Positions 24,287-33,772 of a stretch of 64,000 nucleotides of DNA are shown here, in pieces. A program made the position numbers and the translations under genes. How positions within the stretch are numbered: the first letter of the stretch is position 1; each line of letters begins with the position of its first letter. The DNA comes from Filomicrobium insigne (GTDB lineage: Bacteria > Pseudomonadota > Alphaproteobacteria > Rhizobiales > Hyphomicrobiaceae). The stretch lies in assembly GCF_900104305.1 (NCBI RefSeq), contig NZ_FNJC01000001.1:1129543-1193542 (forward strand), in the 5' to 3' direction. The notes beneath the pieces are model-generated. The model worked only from the letters and a program-made list of their open reading frames with translations, had not been told where the DNA came from and did no database searches.

Positions 24287-24480
24287 GTTGAGCTTTTCCG
24301 CTTGCTGGACGCCTCAAATGCGACGGCCAGTTCCATTGCCATTCCTTGGGGCTGCCCGTTTTTTGGATCAGCTTGGCATACCATATACCAGTGCGCTTCC
24401 TGAGCAAGGCGCGATCAACTTAGGTTGTCTATCGCAGCAAAATTCGCTCAGCAGGCGACACATTCCGTTGCCACGGGGGG

Positions 24481-24518
24481 CTAAAACCAAAACGGCGCAC
24501 CATTTGGGTGCGCCGTTT
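24481..24518 (-). terminator. Intrinsic terminator after mdh
   Basis: Perfect 12-bp GC-rich stem (24518-24507 with 24501-24490), 5-base loop, then TTGGTTTTAG on the minus strand. It starts eight bases after the mdh stop. Confidence 0.88.
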
Positions 24519-24526
24519 GCGATCAT

Positions 24527-25898
<1,372 letters not shown>

Positions 25899-26747
25899 AT
25901 GAGGTTTAAGGCAAGTAGGGGCAGGAGGGACACGTTGATACGGGGAATCTATTGCGCGCTGGCAAGCTTTATTGCCGCGCATATCTTCTTGGCGCCAGCC
26001 GTGCTGGCCGAGGAAGACAACTACAAGCTTCTCAAGCTTCAGGGGCATTTCGCAAGATGGTCTCCAATTCAGTCCAGCGAAACAACGGTCGTCACCTACG
26101 CCTTTGCCAATAAGATCGTGCATAGCAAAGATGCCCGCAATTGCGGAGCTATGCAGCCTATGGGCAAGGCGCTCGACCATTCACGTATTTCCATGAGGCA
26201 ATTCCGCGAGGAATTCACCAAAGCAACGCGCATGTGGGAAGAAGCGGCAAACATTCGCTTTGTTGAGGCGGCTACGCCGCAAGTGGCGAATATTTTGATC
26301 GGCGCTCAGGTTAGAGGCATCGGTCGCGCCTTCACAAATGTCGAACTGGCGGCTGACCGCGTATCCCCCGGCACGCGCCAAATAAAACGTTCACTGATCT
26401 GCCTCAATCCTGACATGCCGTGGAAAGTTGGGTTCGATGGCGACCTAGCTGCTTATGATCTACGGTACACGCTGGCGCACGAACTCGGTCATGCGATCGG
26501 CCTTGATCATCCCAGCGAGCGCGGATCTCTGATGTTCTATAAATATGATGAGACGCAACACGATCTCGCCGTCGGCGACATGGCCGGAGCCGCTCTCATT
26601 TATGGTGCGGGGCCGAAATTCGCTAAAGCCAAAGCGGAGACTTTGACACCTACTACCGAACTGGCCGACACCAATTCCGACGGGACCGAGAAAGCGGACG
26701 AGCCGTCGTCACGTCGATCCAGTTTTGGACTCGGTGGGAAACCATAA
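25899..26747 (+). CDS. Secreted matrixin-like zinc metalloprotease
   Basis: 282 residues. An N-terminal signal peptide ends near residue 38 (VLA-EEDN). The zinc site HELGHAIGLDH (H194, E195, H198, H204) is the metzincin consensus HExxHxxGxxH, followed by a Met-turn-like SLMFY; this matches the matrixin (M10A) fold. The stretch FTKATRMWEEAANIRF before it is also typical of matrixins. The C-terminal tail (about 245-282) is Thr/Glu/Ser-rich and looks disordered. AAGGGG precedes the ATG. Substrate unknown; an extracellular or periplasmic protease is inferred. It lies between mdh and a secreted PRC-barrel gene, apparently as its own transcript. Confidence 0.85.
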   Translation: MRFKASRGRRDTLIRGIYCALASFIAAHIFLAPAVLAEEDNYKLLKLQGHFARWSPIQSSETTVVTYAFANKIVHSKDARNCGAMQPMGKALDHSRISMRQFREEFTKATRMWEEAANIRFVEAATPQVANILIGAQVRGIGRAFTNVELAADRVSPGTRQIKRSLICLNPDMPWKVGFDGDLAAYDLRYTLAHELGHAIGLDHPSERGSLMFYKYDETQHDLAVGDMAGAALIYGAGPKFAKAKAETLTPTTELADTNSDGTEKADEPSSRRSSFGLGGKP

Positions 26748-26806
26748 CGCGCGATTGCTAACGTTCGTACGGAACTCAGCGAAACAATCAATTGACGTCA
26801 CTATAA

Positions 26807-26840
26807 ATGCTCCCAGCGGATATTCCGTTGGGAGCATCTT
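26807..26840 (+). terminator. Hairpin downstream of the metalloprotease gene
   Basis: Long stem: ATGCTCCCA/TGGGAGCAT (26807-26815 with 26829-26837) continued inward by CGGA/TCCG (26817-26820 with 26824-26827). The following bases are CTT, so the T tract is weak; terminator role is likely but not certain. Confidence 0.55.
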
Positions 26841-26977
26841 GCGTATCGTAGCGTCAGATTGACATGGAACCCTACTTCGGGATGGGCCGTTCTTTGGAGC
26901 AGTTGCCTTTGCAGGCAGCGCTCAGCCGCAGTAAGGCGGTTGAACAGCTCCCAAGGATGTAAAAGAGGTTTATCGCT

Positions 26978-27553
26978 ATGAAAAAGCTCATCACCACGGC
27001 CTCGCTACTGGCACTTATGGCTGCAGGCCCTGCTTTCGCGCAGAGCGCGGCTCCAGGCGCTGATCCGGCCAAGCCGTCAATGGGCGACACGCAGAACAAG
27101 CCGGCCACTCCTGATAGCGCCATGCCGGGTTCAAGCAACGGTGCTGCTGGCATGGAAGACAAAGCGCCGGGCGCTTCAGCTCAGTCCCCAAGCGCGGAGA
27201 CCATGAGCAAGTCCACCGCTGATGCAGGCGCCACGACAATCGGTCAGGGCGAGCTTCGTGTCAGCAAGCTGATCGGTTCGTCGGTCCGTAATGGTGCCAA
27301 TGAATCTATCGGCAACGTGAATGACGTATTGCTGACGAAGGATGGTCAGGTTGAATCCATCATCGTGGGCGTCGGTGGTTTCCTTGGATTGGGTGAAAAG
27401 AACGTCGCCCTTCAGTTGTCCGAGTTGAAGATCGACAACACCGACCCCAATAAGCCGATGATCACTGCGGCCGCGACAAGCGACGCACTGGCTGCAGCAC
27501 CAGAATGGAAGCCGCCCCAGAAGCCGGGTGCCAGCTCCGGAACGAGCCGATAA
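26978..27553 (+). CDS. Secreted PRC-barrel domain protein
   Basis: 191 residues. Clear signal peptide (MKK...PAFA-QS, cleavage near 21). A Pro/Ala/Ser-rich linker (about 23-85) is followed by a PRC-barrel domain (about 92-160: SKLIGSSVRNGANESIGNVNDVLLTKDG, split here by its own turns) and a Pro-rich tail. PRC-barrels occur in RimM, in photosynthetic reaction centre H and in many stress-linked secreted or periplasmic proteins; this one resembles the last group. AGAGG precedes the ATG. A strong terminator follows. Function unknown. Confidence 0.8.
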   Translation: MKKLITTASLLALMAAGPAFAQSAAPGADPAKPSMGDTQNKPATPDSAMPGSSNGAAGMEDKAPGASAQSPSAETMSKSTADAGATTIGQGELRVSKLIGSSVRNGANESIGNVNDVLLTKDGQVESIIVGVGGFLGLGEKNVALQLSELKIDNTDPNKPMITAAATSDALAAAPEWKPPQKPGASSGTSR

Positions 27554-27581
27554 TAAAAGGCAAAATACTCGTTGCTTCGAT

Positions 27582-27617
27582 CGGCCCGGAACTTCTTGTT
27601 CCGGGCCGTATTATTTA
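27582..27617 (+). terminator. Intrinsic terminator after the PRC-barrel gene
   Basis: Perfect 11-bp GC-rich stem (27582-27592 with 27598-27608), 5-base loop, followed by TATTATTT. It lies between this gene and the convergent zapE and may serve both strands. Confidence 0.8.
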
Positions 27618-27644
27618 GTGGGCAGATCCTGCAGCGCCATAGTT

Positions 27645-28820
27645 CTATAGCGCGCGGACATTTTCAGCCCGCCGGTTTCGCGTTTCGAGATATTGTTCGG
27701 TACGCATTTCCATGAGCCGGGAGACCGTTCGCTCAAATAGGTCTGCGCCATCTCCATGCGGATACAGTGCATCAGGCTCGGCCGCCGCTGATGAAATCAA
27801 CCCCACCTTGTTGTCATAAAGCGCGTCAATCAGATTTATGAAGCGGCGCGCTTCATTGCGCTTGTCTGGAGTCAGAATGGGGATGTCTTCTATTATTAAG
27901 GTATGGAAAGCGTGCGCGATCTGAAGATAGTCAAGTGCACCGAGTGGGCGTGCGCACAAGTCGGCAAAACTAAATCGAGCTACGCCCATCGCTGCTGCGG
28001 GGACCTCGATTGTTCGCCCCTTGACTTCGATACCCTGAGAAGACGGGTTCGCTACTCCGGTCAGGCGCATCCAAAGAGCATCCAGTTCGGCGCGCGCGAC
28101 TTCGTCAGCCGGAGAGAAATAAAGCTGACGACCGGCAAGCTTAGCGAGCCGAAAGTCTTTTTGCGCATCGAGGACATGCACCGACATATGATCTTCGATC
28201 AAGTCAATGAAAGGTAGGAAAAGCGCGCGATTAAGTCCGTCTTTATATAAGTTCGCTGGCGCTGCGTTGGACGTTGCAACGACGACAACGTTGCGCGCGA
28301 AGAGGACGCGAAACAGCCGGCCCAGGATCATCGCGTCGGTAATGTCCGTGACGTGAAGCTCATCGAAACACAAAAGGCCGGCCCTATCGGCAATACGAGA
28401 TGCAGCAAGCGGGATGGGGTCTCCAGGCTCATCCTTGCGGGCGGCCTGGATCTGCTCATGGGTCTCGGCCATAAATTCGTGAAAGTGAAGACGCGTCTTG
28501 GGCGCAAACTCAACATTCTCGAAGAATAGGTCCATTAGCATCGTCTTCCCACGGCCGACGCCGCCATGGATATAGAGCCCCTTTGGCACTTGAGGGGCTG
28601 ACGACCTTCCAAGGTTCAGCCAGGAGAGAACGCCACGGCGGCGCGCACGATAGAGGCTCAATGCGCGCGCCAATTCGTCGAGCCGCACGACCGCTTCCTG
28701 CTGGGCCGGGTCAGCTTCAATTTCATTGTTCGTAATGCGTTGCAGGTATGCGCGCAAAACAGGACCGGAATGCTTAGGTAGTGCTGTCATTCCCTTCCCA
28801 GTTCGTGTGCAATACCGCAT
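27645..28820 (-). CDS. zapE: Cell division protein ZapE (AFG1-like ATPase)
   Basis: Up to 391 residues. AFG1/ZapE family P-loop ATPase: Walker A GGVGRGKT (86-93), Walker B LLCFDELHV, sensor region VVVATSNAAP. In E. coli ZapE associates with the Z ring; in mitochondria AFG1 helps clear inner-membrane proteins. The start is uncertain: ATG at 28820 (used here) has only GAAG upstream, while ATG at 28790 has GGAAGGG but with almost no spacing. Usually found beside mdh in alphaproteobacteria as I recall; here the protease and PRC genes lie in between. Confidence 0.92.
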   Translation of the reverse strand: MRYCTRTGKGMTALPKHSGPVLRAYLQRITNNEIEADPAQQEAVVRLDELARALSLYRARRRGVLSWLNLGRSSAPQVPKGLYIHGGVGRGKTMLMDLFFENVEFAPKTRLHFHEFMAETHEQIQAARKDEPGDPIPLAASRIADRAGLLCFDELHVTDITDAMILGRLFRVLFARNVVVVATSNAAPANLYKDGLNRALFLPFIDLIEDHMSVHVLDAQKDFRLAKLAGRQLYFSPADEVARAELDALWMRLTGVANPSSQGIEVKGRTIEVPAAAMGVARFSFADLCARPLGALDYLQIAHAFHTLIIEDIPILTPDKRNEARRFINLIDALYDNKVGLISSAAAEPDALYPHGDGADLFERTVSRLMEMRTEQYLETRNRRAENVRAL

Positions 28821-29121
28821 GCTTCATTTTCGGGTATAGCGCTCATATATAAAGAATACAGGCAGTAAAATCGTCCTATTTCTATTCGAATAAGCCCAAA
28901 GAATCGTCCTTGACGCCAGATGAGGCATTATCCCGCCTGTGACTTACAGTCCCGCTATACCTTTGGCGAGGCGACATATGGCAACCGGCCCCCCATCTGC
29001 CTTTCACCTGTCGTAATGTTGGGTGCAATACAAGGTGCGCAAAACAGCGTGCCAATTGGACTGCAGATAATCACTCGTCTGCACCAGGCGATTATAGGTC
29101 AACCAGAACTGAGGTGATGTC
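28821..29121. other. Intergenic region zapE / GNAT
   Basis: About 300 bases between divergent genes, no credible frame. It should contain both promoters; none can be assigned with confidence. Confidence 0.4.
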
Positions 29122-29697
29122 ATGAGCGATGACCGGTTCTGGGGAGGAACAATAAGAAAACTGTGGCCGACGGAAGTAGAAAAGTTCCGCGACCATCTAC
29201 TGCGGCTAGATAAGAGTAGCCGGAGAATGCGTTTCGCCCACGGCGTATCGGACAGTTTCATCGGAGACTACGCGCTCCGCATGAACGATATGGGGGGGAT
29301 CGTCTACGGCTACATTGTAGACGGGGAAGTCCGCGCAGCAGCCGAACTACGCAAACTCGGGGATGCTTGGGGTACCCAGGCTGAAGCCGCGATATCGGTC
29401 GAACCTACCTTTCAAAATAAGGGCCTCGGTTCGGAATTGATGGGTCGTGTCATCCGAGCTGCAAGAAACCGCGGCGTACACCAGCTTGTCTTGAGCTGTC
29501 TTTCTGAGAATTCGAAGATGCAGGCAATCGCAAGACACTTCGAAGCCGATCTTAGGTTTGAGTATGGCGAAGTGATTGGAGAGATCATTCCGGAGCAACC
29601 CAACTACTTTTCGATCTGGGCGGAAGCCATGGAAGATCGGGTGGGCTACGTCCTTGCCGTGTTGGACTTACAGGCACGCACGCTCGCGGCGGCATAG
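29122..29697 (+). CDS. GNAT family N-acetyltransferase
   Basis: 191 residues with one GNAT domain. The acetyl-CoA pyrophosphate loop is Q98-N-K-G-L-G103 after the beta4 strand AAISVEP. It resembles the stand-alone domain that occurs fused to CoA-ligase-type protein acetyltransferases (the FxDxHxLRLD-like start EVEKFRDHLLRLDKSSRRMRF fits that subgroup), so lysine acetylation of proteins is one possibility; the substrate cannot be settled here. A good terminator follows at 29776. Confidence 0.8.
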   Translation: MSDDRFWGGTIRKLWPTEVEKFRDHLLRLDKSSRRMRFAHGVSDSFIGDYALRMNDMGGIVYGYIVDGEVRAAAELRKLGDAWGTQAEAAISVEPTFQNKGLGSELMGRVIRAARNRGVHQLVLSCLSENSKMQAIARHFEADLRFEYGEVIGEIIPEQPNYFSIWAEAMEDRVGYVLAVLDLQARTLAAA

Positions 29698-29775
29698 TTG
29701 TTTATCCGTCGGCACGTGCAACCGTTTCAACTAACGTTGCACGAACTGTCTTCGCCGTTATGCATCAGGATAAAG

Positions 29776-29809
29776 AAATGGGGCGTCGGTGGCGCCCCAT
29801 TTTCTTTTT
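29776..29809 (+). terminator. Intrinsic terminator after GNAT gene
   Basis: Stem of at least 8 GC-rich bp (29778-29785 with 29793-29800), extended by A-T pairs outward, 7-base loop, followed by TTTCTTTTT. Confidence 0.88.
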
Positions 29810-30222
29810 GACCGTGATTAGATTTTTCGAGACCGCTTTTCTAAAGTCTTCTCCCTCCACATCACACCGTATCGATTACCCTCATTTGCAAATGCGAAGT
29901 GATACGCATCGCTCCTCACTTTGATCATCCTTGCGCAACGCGATTTTCAAATCTGACGAGAGTCAAAAACCGATTCAAAAAACGTCTCGACGTTCCATGA
30001 TGTTGTCTCGTGCACCTAACTTTTGATCTCGTCGAAACGCGTTACCTATCTAAAAGCCATCAAATTTGAGTCCTTCACGCAACACTTTGAGGGGAAAGAG
30101 AGATTATTTCACCCGACAATTCATTTTGCATGTCAACAAATTCCTCGAACTTGCACATGATTTTTTTAGTCCGAAATTGATTCGGGCGGACACCTTAGAG
30201 AAACAGAGAAAGAGAGACTACG
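29810..30222. other. AT-rich leader upstream of the H1-like gene
   Basis: About 410 bases, visibly richer in A+T than the surroundings, no credible gene. A 12-bp perfect palindrome CATTTGCAAATG is at 29883-29894. It probably holds the promoter and a long 5' leader for the histone-like gene. TTGCAC (30152) may be a -35, but this is weak. Confidence 0.4.
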
Positions 30223-30564
30223 ATGACTGAAAAGATAAAGGCTCCGGCCAAGAGCAAAGCAAAGAAGGCTCCCGCGAAGAAGGCTGCTGCTAAGAGCACG
30301 GCTCGCAAGTCAACGAAGACCACGGCGTCTGCTTCGGCTCGCTCCGCAGCTCCGGCTCGCAAGAAAGCTGTTACGGCAAAGGCTCCGGCGAAGAAGGCTG
30401 CTGCGAAGAAGCCTGCCGCTAAGAAGCCCGCCGCCAAGAAGACCGCTGCTAAGAAGCCGGCGGCTCGTAAGCCCGCTGCTCGCAAGGCAGCCGTCAAGCC
30501 GGCTGCTAAGAAGACCGCTGCTAAGAAGCCTGCAGCTCGCAAGGTTGCGAAGAAGGCAGCCTAA
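30223..30564 (+). CDS. Histone H1-like Lys/Ala/Pro-rich DNA-binding protein
   Basis: 113 residues made almost only of Lys, Ala, Pro, Arg, Thr and Ser, with repeated AAKKP/AARKP units (about 55-113). No aromatic residues. This is the composition of bacterial H1-like proteins (HctB, AlgP-type tails, BpH1) that bind and condense DNA. Start MTEKIKAP follows AAAGAGAGAC. The DNA repeats (GCTAAGAAG units) make the number of repeats prone to change between strains. Expression is likely strong or growth-phase linked, by analogy. Low-complexity composition means homology searches will be misleading. Confidence 0.85.
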   Translation: MTEKIKAPAKSKAKKAPAKKAAAKSTARKSTKTTASASARSAAPARKKAVTAKAPAKKAAAKKPAAKKPAAKKTAAKKPAARKPAARKAAVKPAAKKTAAKKPAARKVAKKAA

Positions 30565-30784
30565 CGAAGCGATATTCCGTTGGCTCCGGATGGGCACCGG
30601 AGCGTCAACGGTTCGACTTCCCACCAAGAATACCAATGAACGACTTAGAAGGCCGGTTGCAGCGCTAAGGTTGCACCGGTCTAATTTTTTGCGAAACGTG
30701 TCGAGAAGAGATATGCGGGCCCACTGTGATATGTAGGCTACGAGGCCTATTAAGCCTCGAATCATAGGTAATTTCTAAACAGCG

Positions 30785-30809
30785 GGCTTTCGAATTGTAT
30801 TCGAAAGCC
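30785..30809. terminator. Hairpin after sdhB
   Basis: Perfect 10-bp stem GGCTTTCGAA/TTCGAAAGCC (30785-30794 with 30800-30809), 5-base loop, about 20 bases after the sdhB stop on the minus strand. No T tract on either strand. Confidence 0.5.
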
Positions 30810-30829
30810 AAACGCCGCACTCGTCATCG

Positions 30830-31609
30830 CTAAACGCGACGCTCAACCATCAATTTCTTCAGTTCAGCGATGGCTTTGGCTGGATTCAAGCCTTTTGGGC
30901 ACGCCTGGGTGCAGTTCAAAATGGTGTGGCATCGGTAGAGCCGGAAAGGGTCCTCGATATTGTCCAAACGCTCTCCGGTTGCTTCATCGCGGCTATCGTT
31001 GATCCAACGGTAGGCTTGCAGGAGTATCGCTGGGCCGAGATAGCGATCCGAGTTCCACCAATAGCTTGGGCAGGACGCCGAGCAGCACGCACACAGAATA
31101 CACTCATACAGACCGTCCAGCTTCTCGCGATCGTCCCGCGATTGCTTCCACTCTGTCGGCGGAGTTGGGGTTTCTGTTTTCAACCAGGGCTCAATCGAGC
31201 GATGCTGCGCATAGAAGTGGGTCATATCCGGCACCAAGTCCTTGACGACTTGCATGTGCGGCAATGGATAGATCTTGATCGCGCCCTTTACATCGTCGAT
31301 CGCTTTGAGACAGGCCAGCGTGTTGGTGCCATCAATGTTCATAGAGCAGGAGCCGCAGATGCCTTCGCGGCACGACCTGCGGAACGTCAAGGTCTGATCA
31401 ATCTCATTCTTGATCTTGATGAGCCCGTCGAGAACCATCGGCCCGCACTGATCCTGGTCAAGCCAGTAGATGTCGATGCGGGGATTTTCCCCGTCATCCG
31501 GACTCCACCTATAAATGCGGAACTCTTTCCAGCGCCCCGAGCTTTGGGGTGAGTTCCAAACCTTGCCAGATTTTACCGTCGAATTGCGAGGGAGCGTGAG
31601 CTGGACCAT
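30830..31609 (-). CDS. sdhB: Succinate dehydrogenase iron-sulfur subunit
   Basis: 259 residues from the ATG at 31609 ([10 protein letters not shown]), matching the family length; a longer frame to 31690 is not supported. Three cluster motifs: [2Fe-2S] [15 protein letters not shown]...C, [4Fe-4S] [11 protein letters not shown], and [3Fe-4S]/[4Fe-4S] region [12 protein letters not shown]. It carries electrons from the SdhA flavin to ubiquinone. It is on the same strand as sdhCDA but separated from sdhA by about 2.1 kb with two other genes. Confidence 0.97.
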   Translation of the reverse strand: MVQLTLPRNSTVKSGKVWNSPQSSGRWKEFRIYRWSPDDGENPRIDIYWLDQDQCGPMVLDGLIKIKNEIDQTLTFRRSCREGICGSCSMNIDGTNTLACLKAIDDVKGAIKIYPLPHMQVVKDLVPDMTHFYAQHRSIEPWLKTETPTPPTEWKQSRDDREKLDGLYECILCACCSASCPSYWWNSDRYLGPAILLQAYRWINDSRDEATGERLDNIEDPFRLYRCHTILNCTQACPKGLNPAKAIAELKKLMVERRV

Positions 31610-31739
31610 TGAGCCGTCAGTTTCTGTTGCACTGCATCTAAAATGGATAAGCAATGACATGCGGCTTCCAGGCAGCCCTGTCAACGCCACTAATGGTCAA
31701 GAGCAAGGTGTGTCGTGACGAGAACATGACGCTTGCTGC

Positions 31740-32363
31740 TTATTCCAAGCGATAGGTCTTCATGTCGCGTACGAGCGACGTCAGGCGCTCCGACACTTCC
31801 AACCCGACTTCAACGGTTGTTTTGAGCGTAGCGCGCGACTGGATAAGCTCGTTGAGCTTTTGCTGGCACTCGCCGAACCCGAAAAAGAGCTCTTCCGGCG
31901 CGTTGATTTCTCCGTCTTCGACAGCCGACATCACATCAAAGGCATTCTGAGATGCCAGAACCAGCATCGACGCCACGTCATTCACGATTTGTTGGAACAC
32001 GCGCGCTGAGTCAGGAGATACACGGGCACTGTGCACTCCGAACTTTAGCGGGGAATTCGGTGAAGCGCCTTCACCACAGAAGAGCTTGGGGTGCTTCTGA
32101 AACCGCCGGAATATCTCAGTCAGGCCCAGACAACAGGTCTCCAGATCGCGCAGTGCGGTGCCGGCTTTGCGTTTCGGCTTACTGCGATCCGGTGTTTTGT
32201 CCTGTGCGGCCCAGTTAATGCTCGCAATAGACGAGACGGCGCCCAAAGCTGCAATTGCAGGCAGTACAATGGAAAAGGGATCTGGTGCGCTGCGCGTGTC
32301 GGACGGCGACACTGGAACGCGCGGTGGCTGCCGCGGAGGGATGGCGGCAGGCTTCTTTTTCAC
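31740..32363 (-). CDS. Unknown protein, one membrane helix, between sdhA and sdhB
   Basis: Not recognised. 207 residues from a GTG at 32363, chosen because GGGGGAG lies six to seven bases upstream; the longer frame to 32411 has no such site. N-terminus Lys/Pro/Arg-rich (1-27), one hydrophobic helix (about 29-48, FSIVLPAIAALGAVSSIASI), then a helical cytoplasmic or periplasmic region with C77-C78 and C96 and a possible coiled-coil C-terminus (QQKLNELIQSRATLK). Lies 130 bases upstream of sdhB on the same strand. A link to succinate dehydrogenase assembly is only positional. Confidence 0.6.
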   Translation of the reverse strand: MKKKPAAIPPRQPPRVPVSPSDTRSAPDPFSIVLPAIAALGAVSSIASINWAAQDKTPDRSKPKRKAGTALRDLETCCLGLTEIFRRFQKHPKLFCGEGASPNSPLKFGVHSARVSPDSARVFQQIVNDVASMLVLASQNAFDVMSAVEDGEINAPEELFFGFGECQQKLNELIQSRATLKTTVEVGLEVSERLTSLVRDMKTYRLE

Positions 32364-32627
32364 GGTATCTCCCCCTGGGCGCACAATTCCCGACAACAAG
32401 CTTGCAAGCATAGCGGTAACGCTCCCGTGCCGACTCGGTTTATCGCGCGGATGCTCCTACAGAGCTTCTGTGTCAAGCAAGAGCCACGTTGCCAGCAGCA
32501 CACATAATCAGGGGATGTCTCGTCCCTGAGGCACGGAGAGGGCAACTCCACAGTTTTCTCACGGGCGGCTCTGACGAATTGGTGAGGCTATCTGAGATCA
32601 CTGAGTCAGCTGTTTACGCGATCTCTG

Positions 32628-33371
32628 TCAGTAACCTCGCCGGAAAGTTCCCGCTGCCTTGTTTACCGATCCGGTGGCCATCAGCAATTGCGCTGAGCAG
32701 ACGGCAAAAGCGGCCATCGCTATGGCATAGGCCAGTATCGAGTGTGACAAGTGGGACTGTGCAACGGCGACAAACGTAGGTGTTGATACGAAAGTCGTGG
32801 CGTACATTCCGATGAAGTGCATGGCACTAATCGCCATACCCATTATGACGCCACCTATCATGGTTTCAGCAAGCCCGCGTTTGCCCATCGCAAACCAGAG
32901 CGCCGCGCAAGCCGCAAGGACCGCAATCGCTACAGATCCAAGCGTCCCCAACAAATGAAAGGTCAGCCCGCATCCGCGTATGGCAGATACGCCGAGATAG
33001 TGCATGCCGGCGATCCCGAGACCAATGAGTGCGCCCCCCGTTAGCGTGCCAGGAAGACCCTTTGGGTTCTGCGACGCGACGAACAACCCTAAACCGCATA
33101 CTGTGATCGCGAGTAGAAGAGAGGCCACCGTCTCTGTCATATTGTAGGAGATCGCGGTGGGAAACTTAACGGCGAGCATTGCTATGAAGTGCATGGCCCA
33201 GATGCTGCCGCCCATGACTGCGGCGCAGTTTATACACTGAGCGATGATTTGGCTCATGGGCTTCCGTTCGTCGAGAAGCCCAAATGTCAGAACGAGCGAT
33301 GTCCAGGATCCCCAGATGGCAACCGCGATCGATACGCCCACGAGCAACGGGTCATATTCAATTTCCAGCAT
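32628..33371 (-). CDS. Stand-alone MHYT domain membrane sensor
   Basis: 247 residues, about seven transmembrane helices. Three MHYT-type repeats are visible: MHFIAM (60-65), MHYLG (123-127) and MHFIG (184-188), each with the Met and His proposed to bind copper and sense O2, CO or NO. Most MHYT proteins carry GGDEF/EAL or another output domain; this one ends after the membrane part, so it needs a partner or is not a signalling enzyme. It lies between sdhA and sdhB, same strand. Start ATG at 33371 has no strong Shine-Dalgarno. Confidence 0.85.
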   Translation of the reverse strand: MLEIEYDPLLVGVSIAVAIWGSWTSLVLTFGLLDERKPMSQIIAQCINCAAVMGGSIWAMHFIAMLAVKFPTAISYNMTETVASLLLAITVCGLGLFVASQNPKGLPGTLTGGALIGLGIAGMHYLGVSAIRGCGLTFHLLGTLGSVAIAVLAACAALWFAMGKRGLAETMIGGVIMGMAISAMHFIGMYATTFVSTPTFVAVAQSHLSHSILAYAIAMAAFAVCSAQLLMATGSVNKAAGTFRRGY

Positions 33372-33647
33372 ACGCGTGCCCCAAAAAAATTCGTAGCAGA
33401 CCCGTTCGTGCAGTTGCTCAGATTAAAGATAATCCGACCTCTTCGTACCATGATTAACATGGTGGGGGCCGTCAAATTTGAGGAAATATCCTGCTCTAAT
33501 CGCGGAAACGTTGCTGTCTAACCCAGCTGATATACGGGTGCAATTCAAGTTCTACGTAATGCAATTCACAATTGAAGGTTAGTTAGCGAAGAACCGCTAA
33601 AATCTTAAGTTATTTCCCATTAAAACTTTCTGCAAATTCAATTATCT

Positions 33648-33680
33648 ATTGCTCACATCCTCACTCCAGATGTGAGCAAT
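33648..33680. repeat. 12-bp perfect inverted repeat
   Basis: ATTGCTCACATC (33648-33659) and its exact complement (33669-33680) around a 9-base spacer. No T tract. May be a regulator-binding dyad or an RNA stem. Confidence 0.6.
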
Positions 33681-33727
33681 TCAGGGCCGGTACTCAGTCC
33701 CGTTTTGTTTCTGTAAACACTGGAGGA

Positions 33728-33753
33728 TACCGGCCGAACGAGATCGGCCGGTA
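33728..33753 (-). terminator. Hairpin after sdhA
   Basis: Perfect 10-bp GC-rich stem (33744-33753 with 33728-33737), 6-base loop, 20 bases after the sdhA stop on the minus strand. No T tract follows, so termination may be partial. Confidence 0.5.
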
Positions 33754-33772
33754 CATTTGCCCCGCGGCGACG

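Larger units (their letters stand above)
33372..33772. other. Intergenic region between MHYT gene and sdhA
   Basis: About 400 bases, AT-rich in 33540-33660, no credible gene. Contains a 12-bp inverted repeat (33648-33680) and a stem-loop right after sdhA (33728-33753). Should include the promoter of the MHYT gene on the minus strand. Confidence 0.5.

Noticed and set aside
24287-24526. mdh-sucC as one transcript without a break
   Set aside because: A strong terminator directly after mdh makes full co-transcription unlikely, though read-through is possible.
30223-30564. Tandem repeat array or CRISPR-like structure in the Lys/Ala gene
   Set aside because: The repeats are codon repeats of a low-complexity protein, with no spacer-repeat periodicity.
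32489-32779. 96-codon + strand frame over the MHYT 3' end
   Set aside because: Antisense to the MHYT gene, no start signal, no family match.
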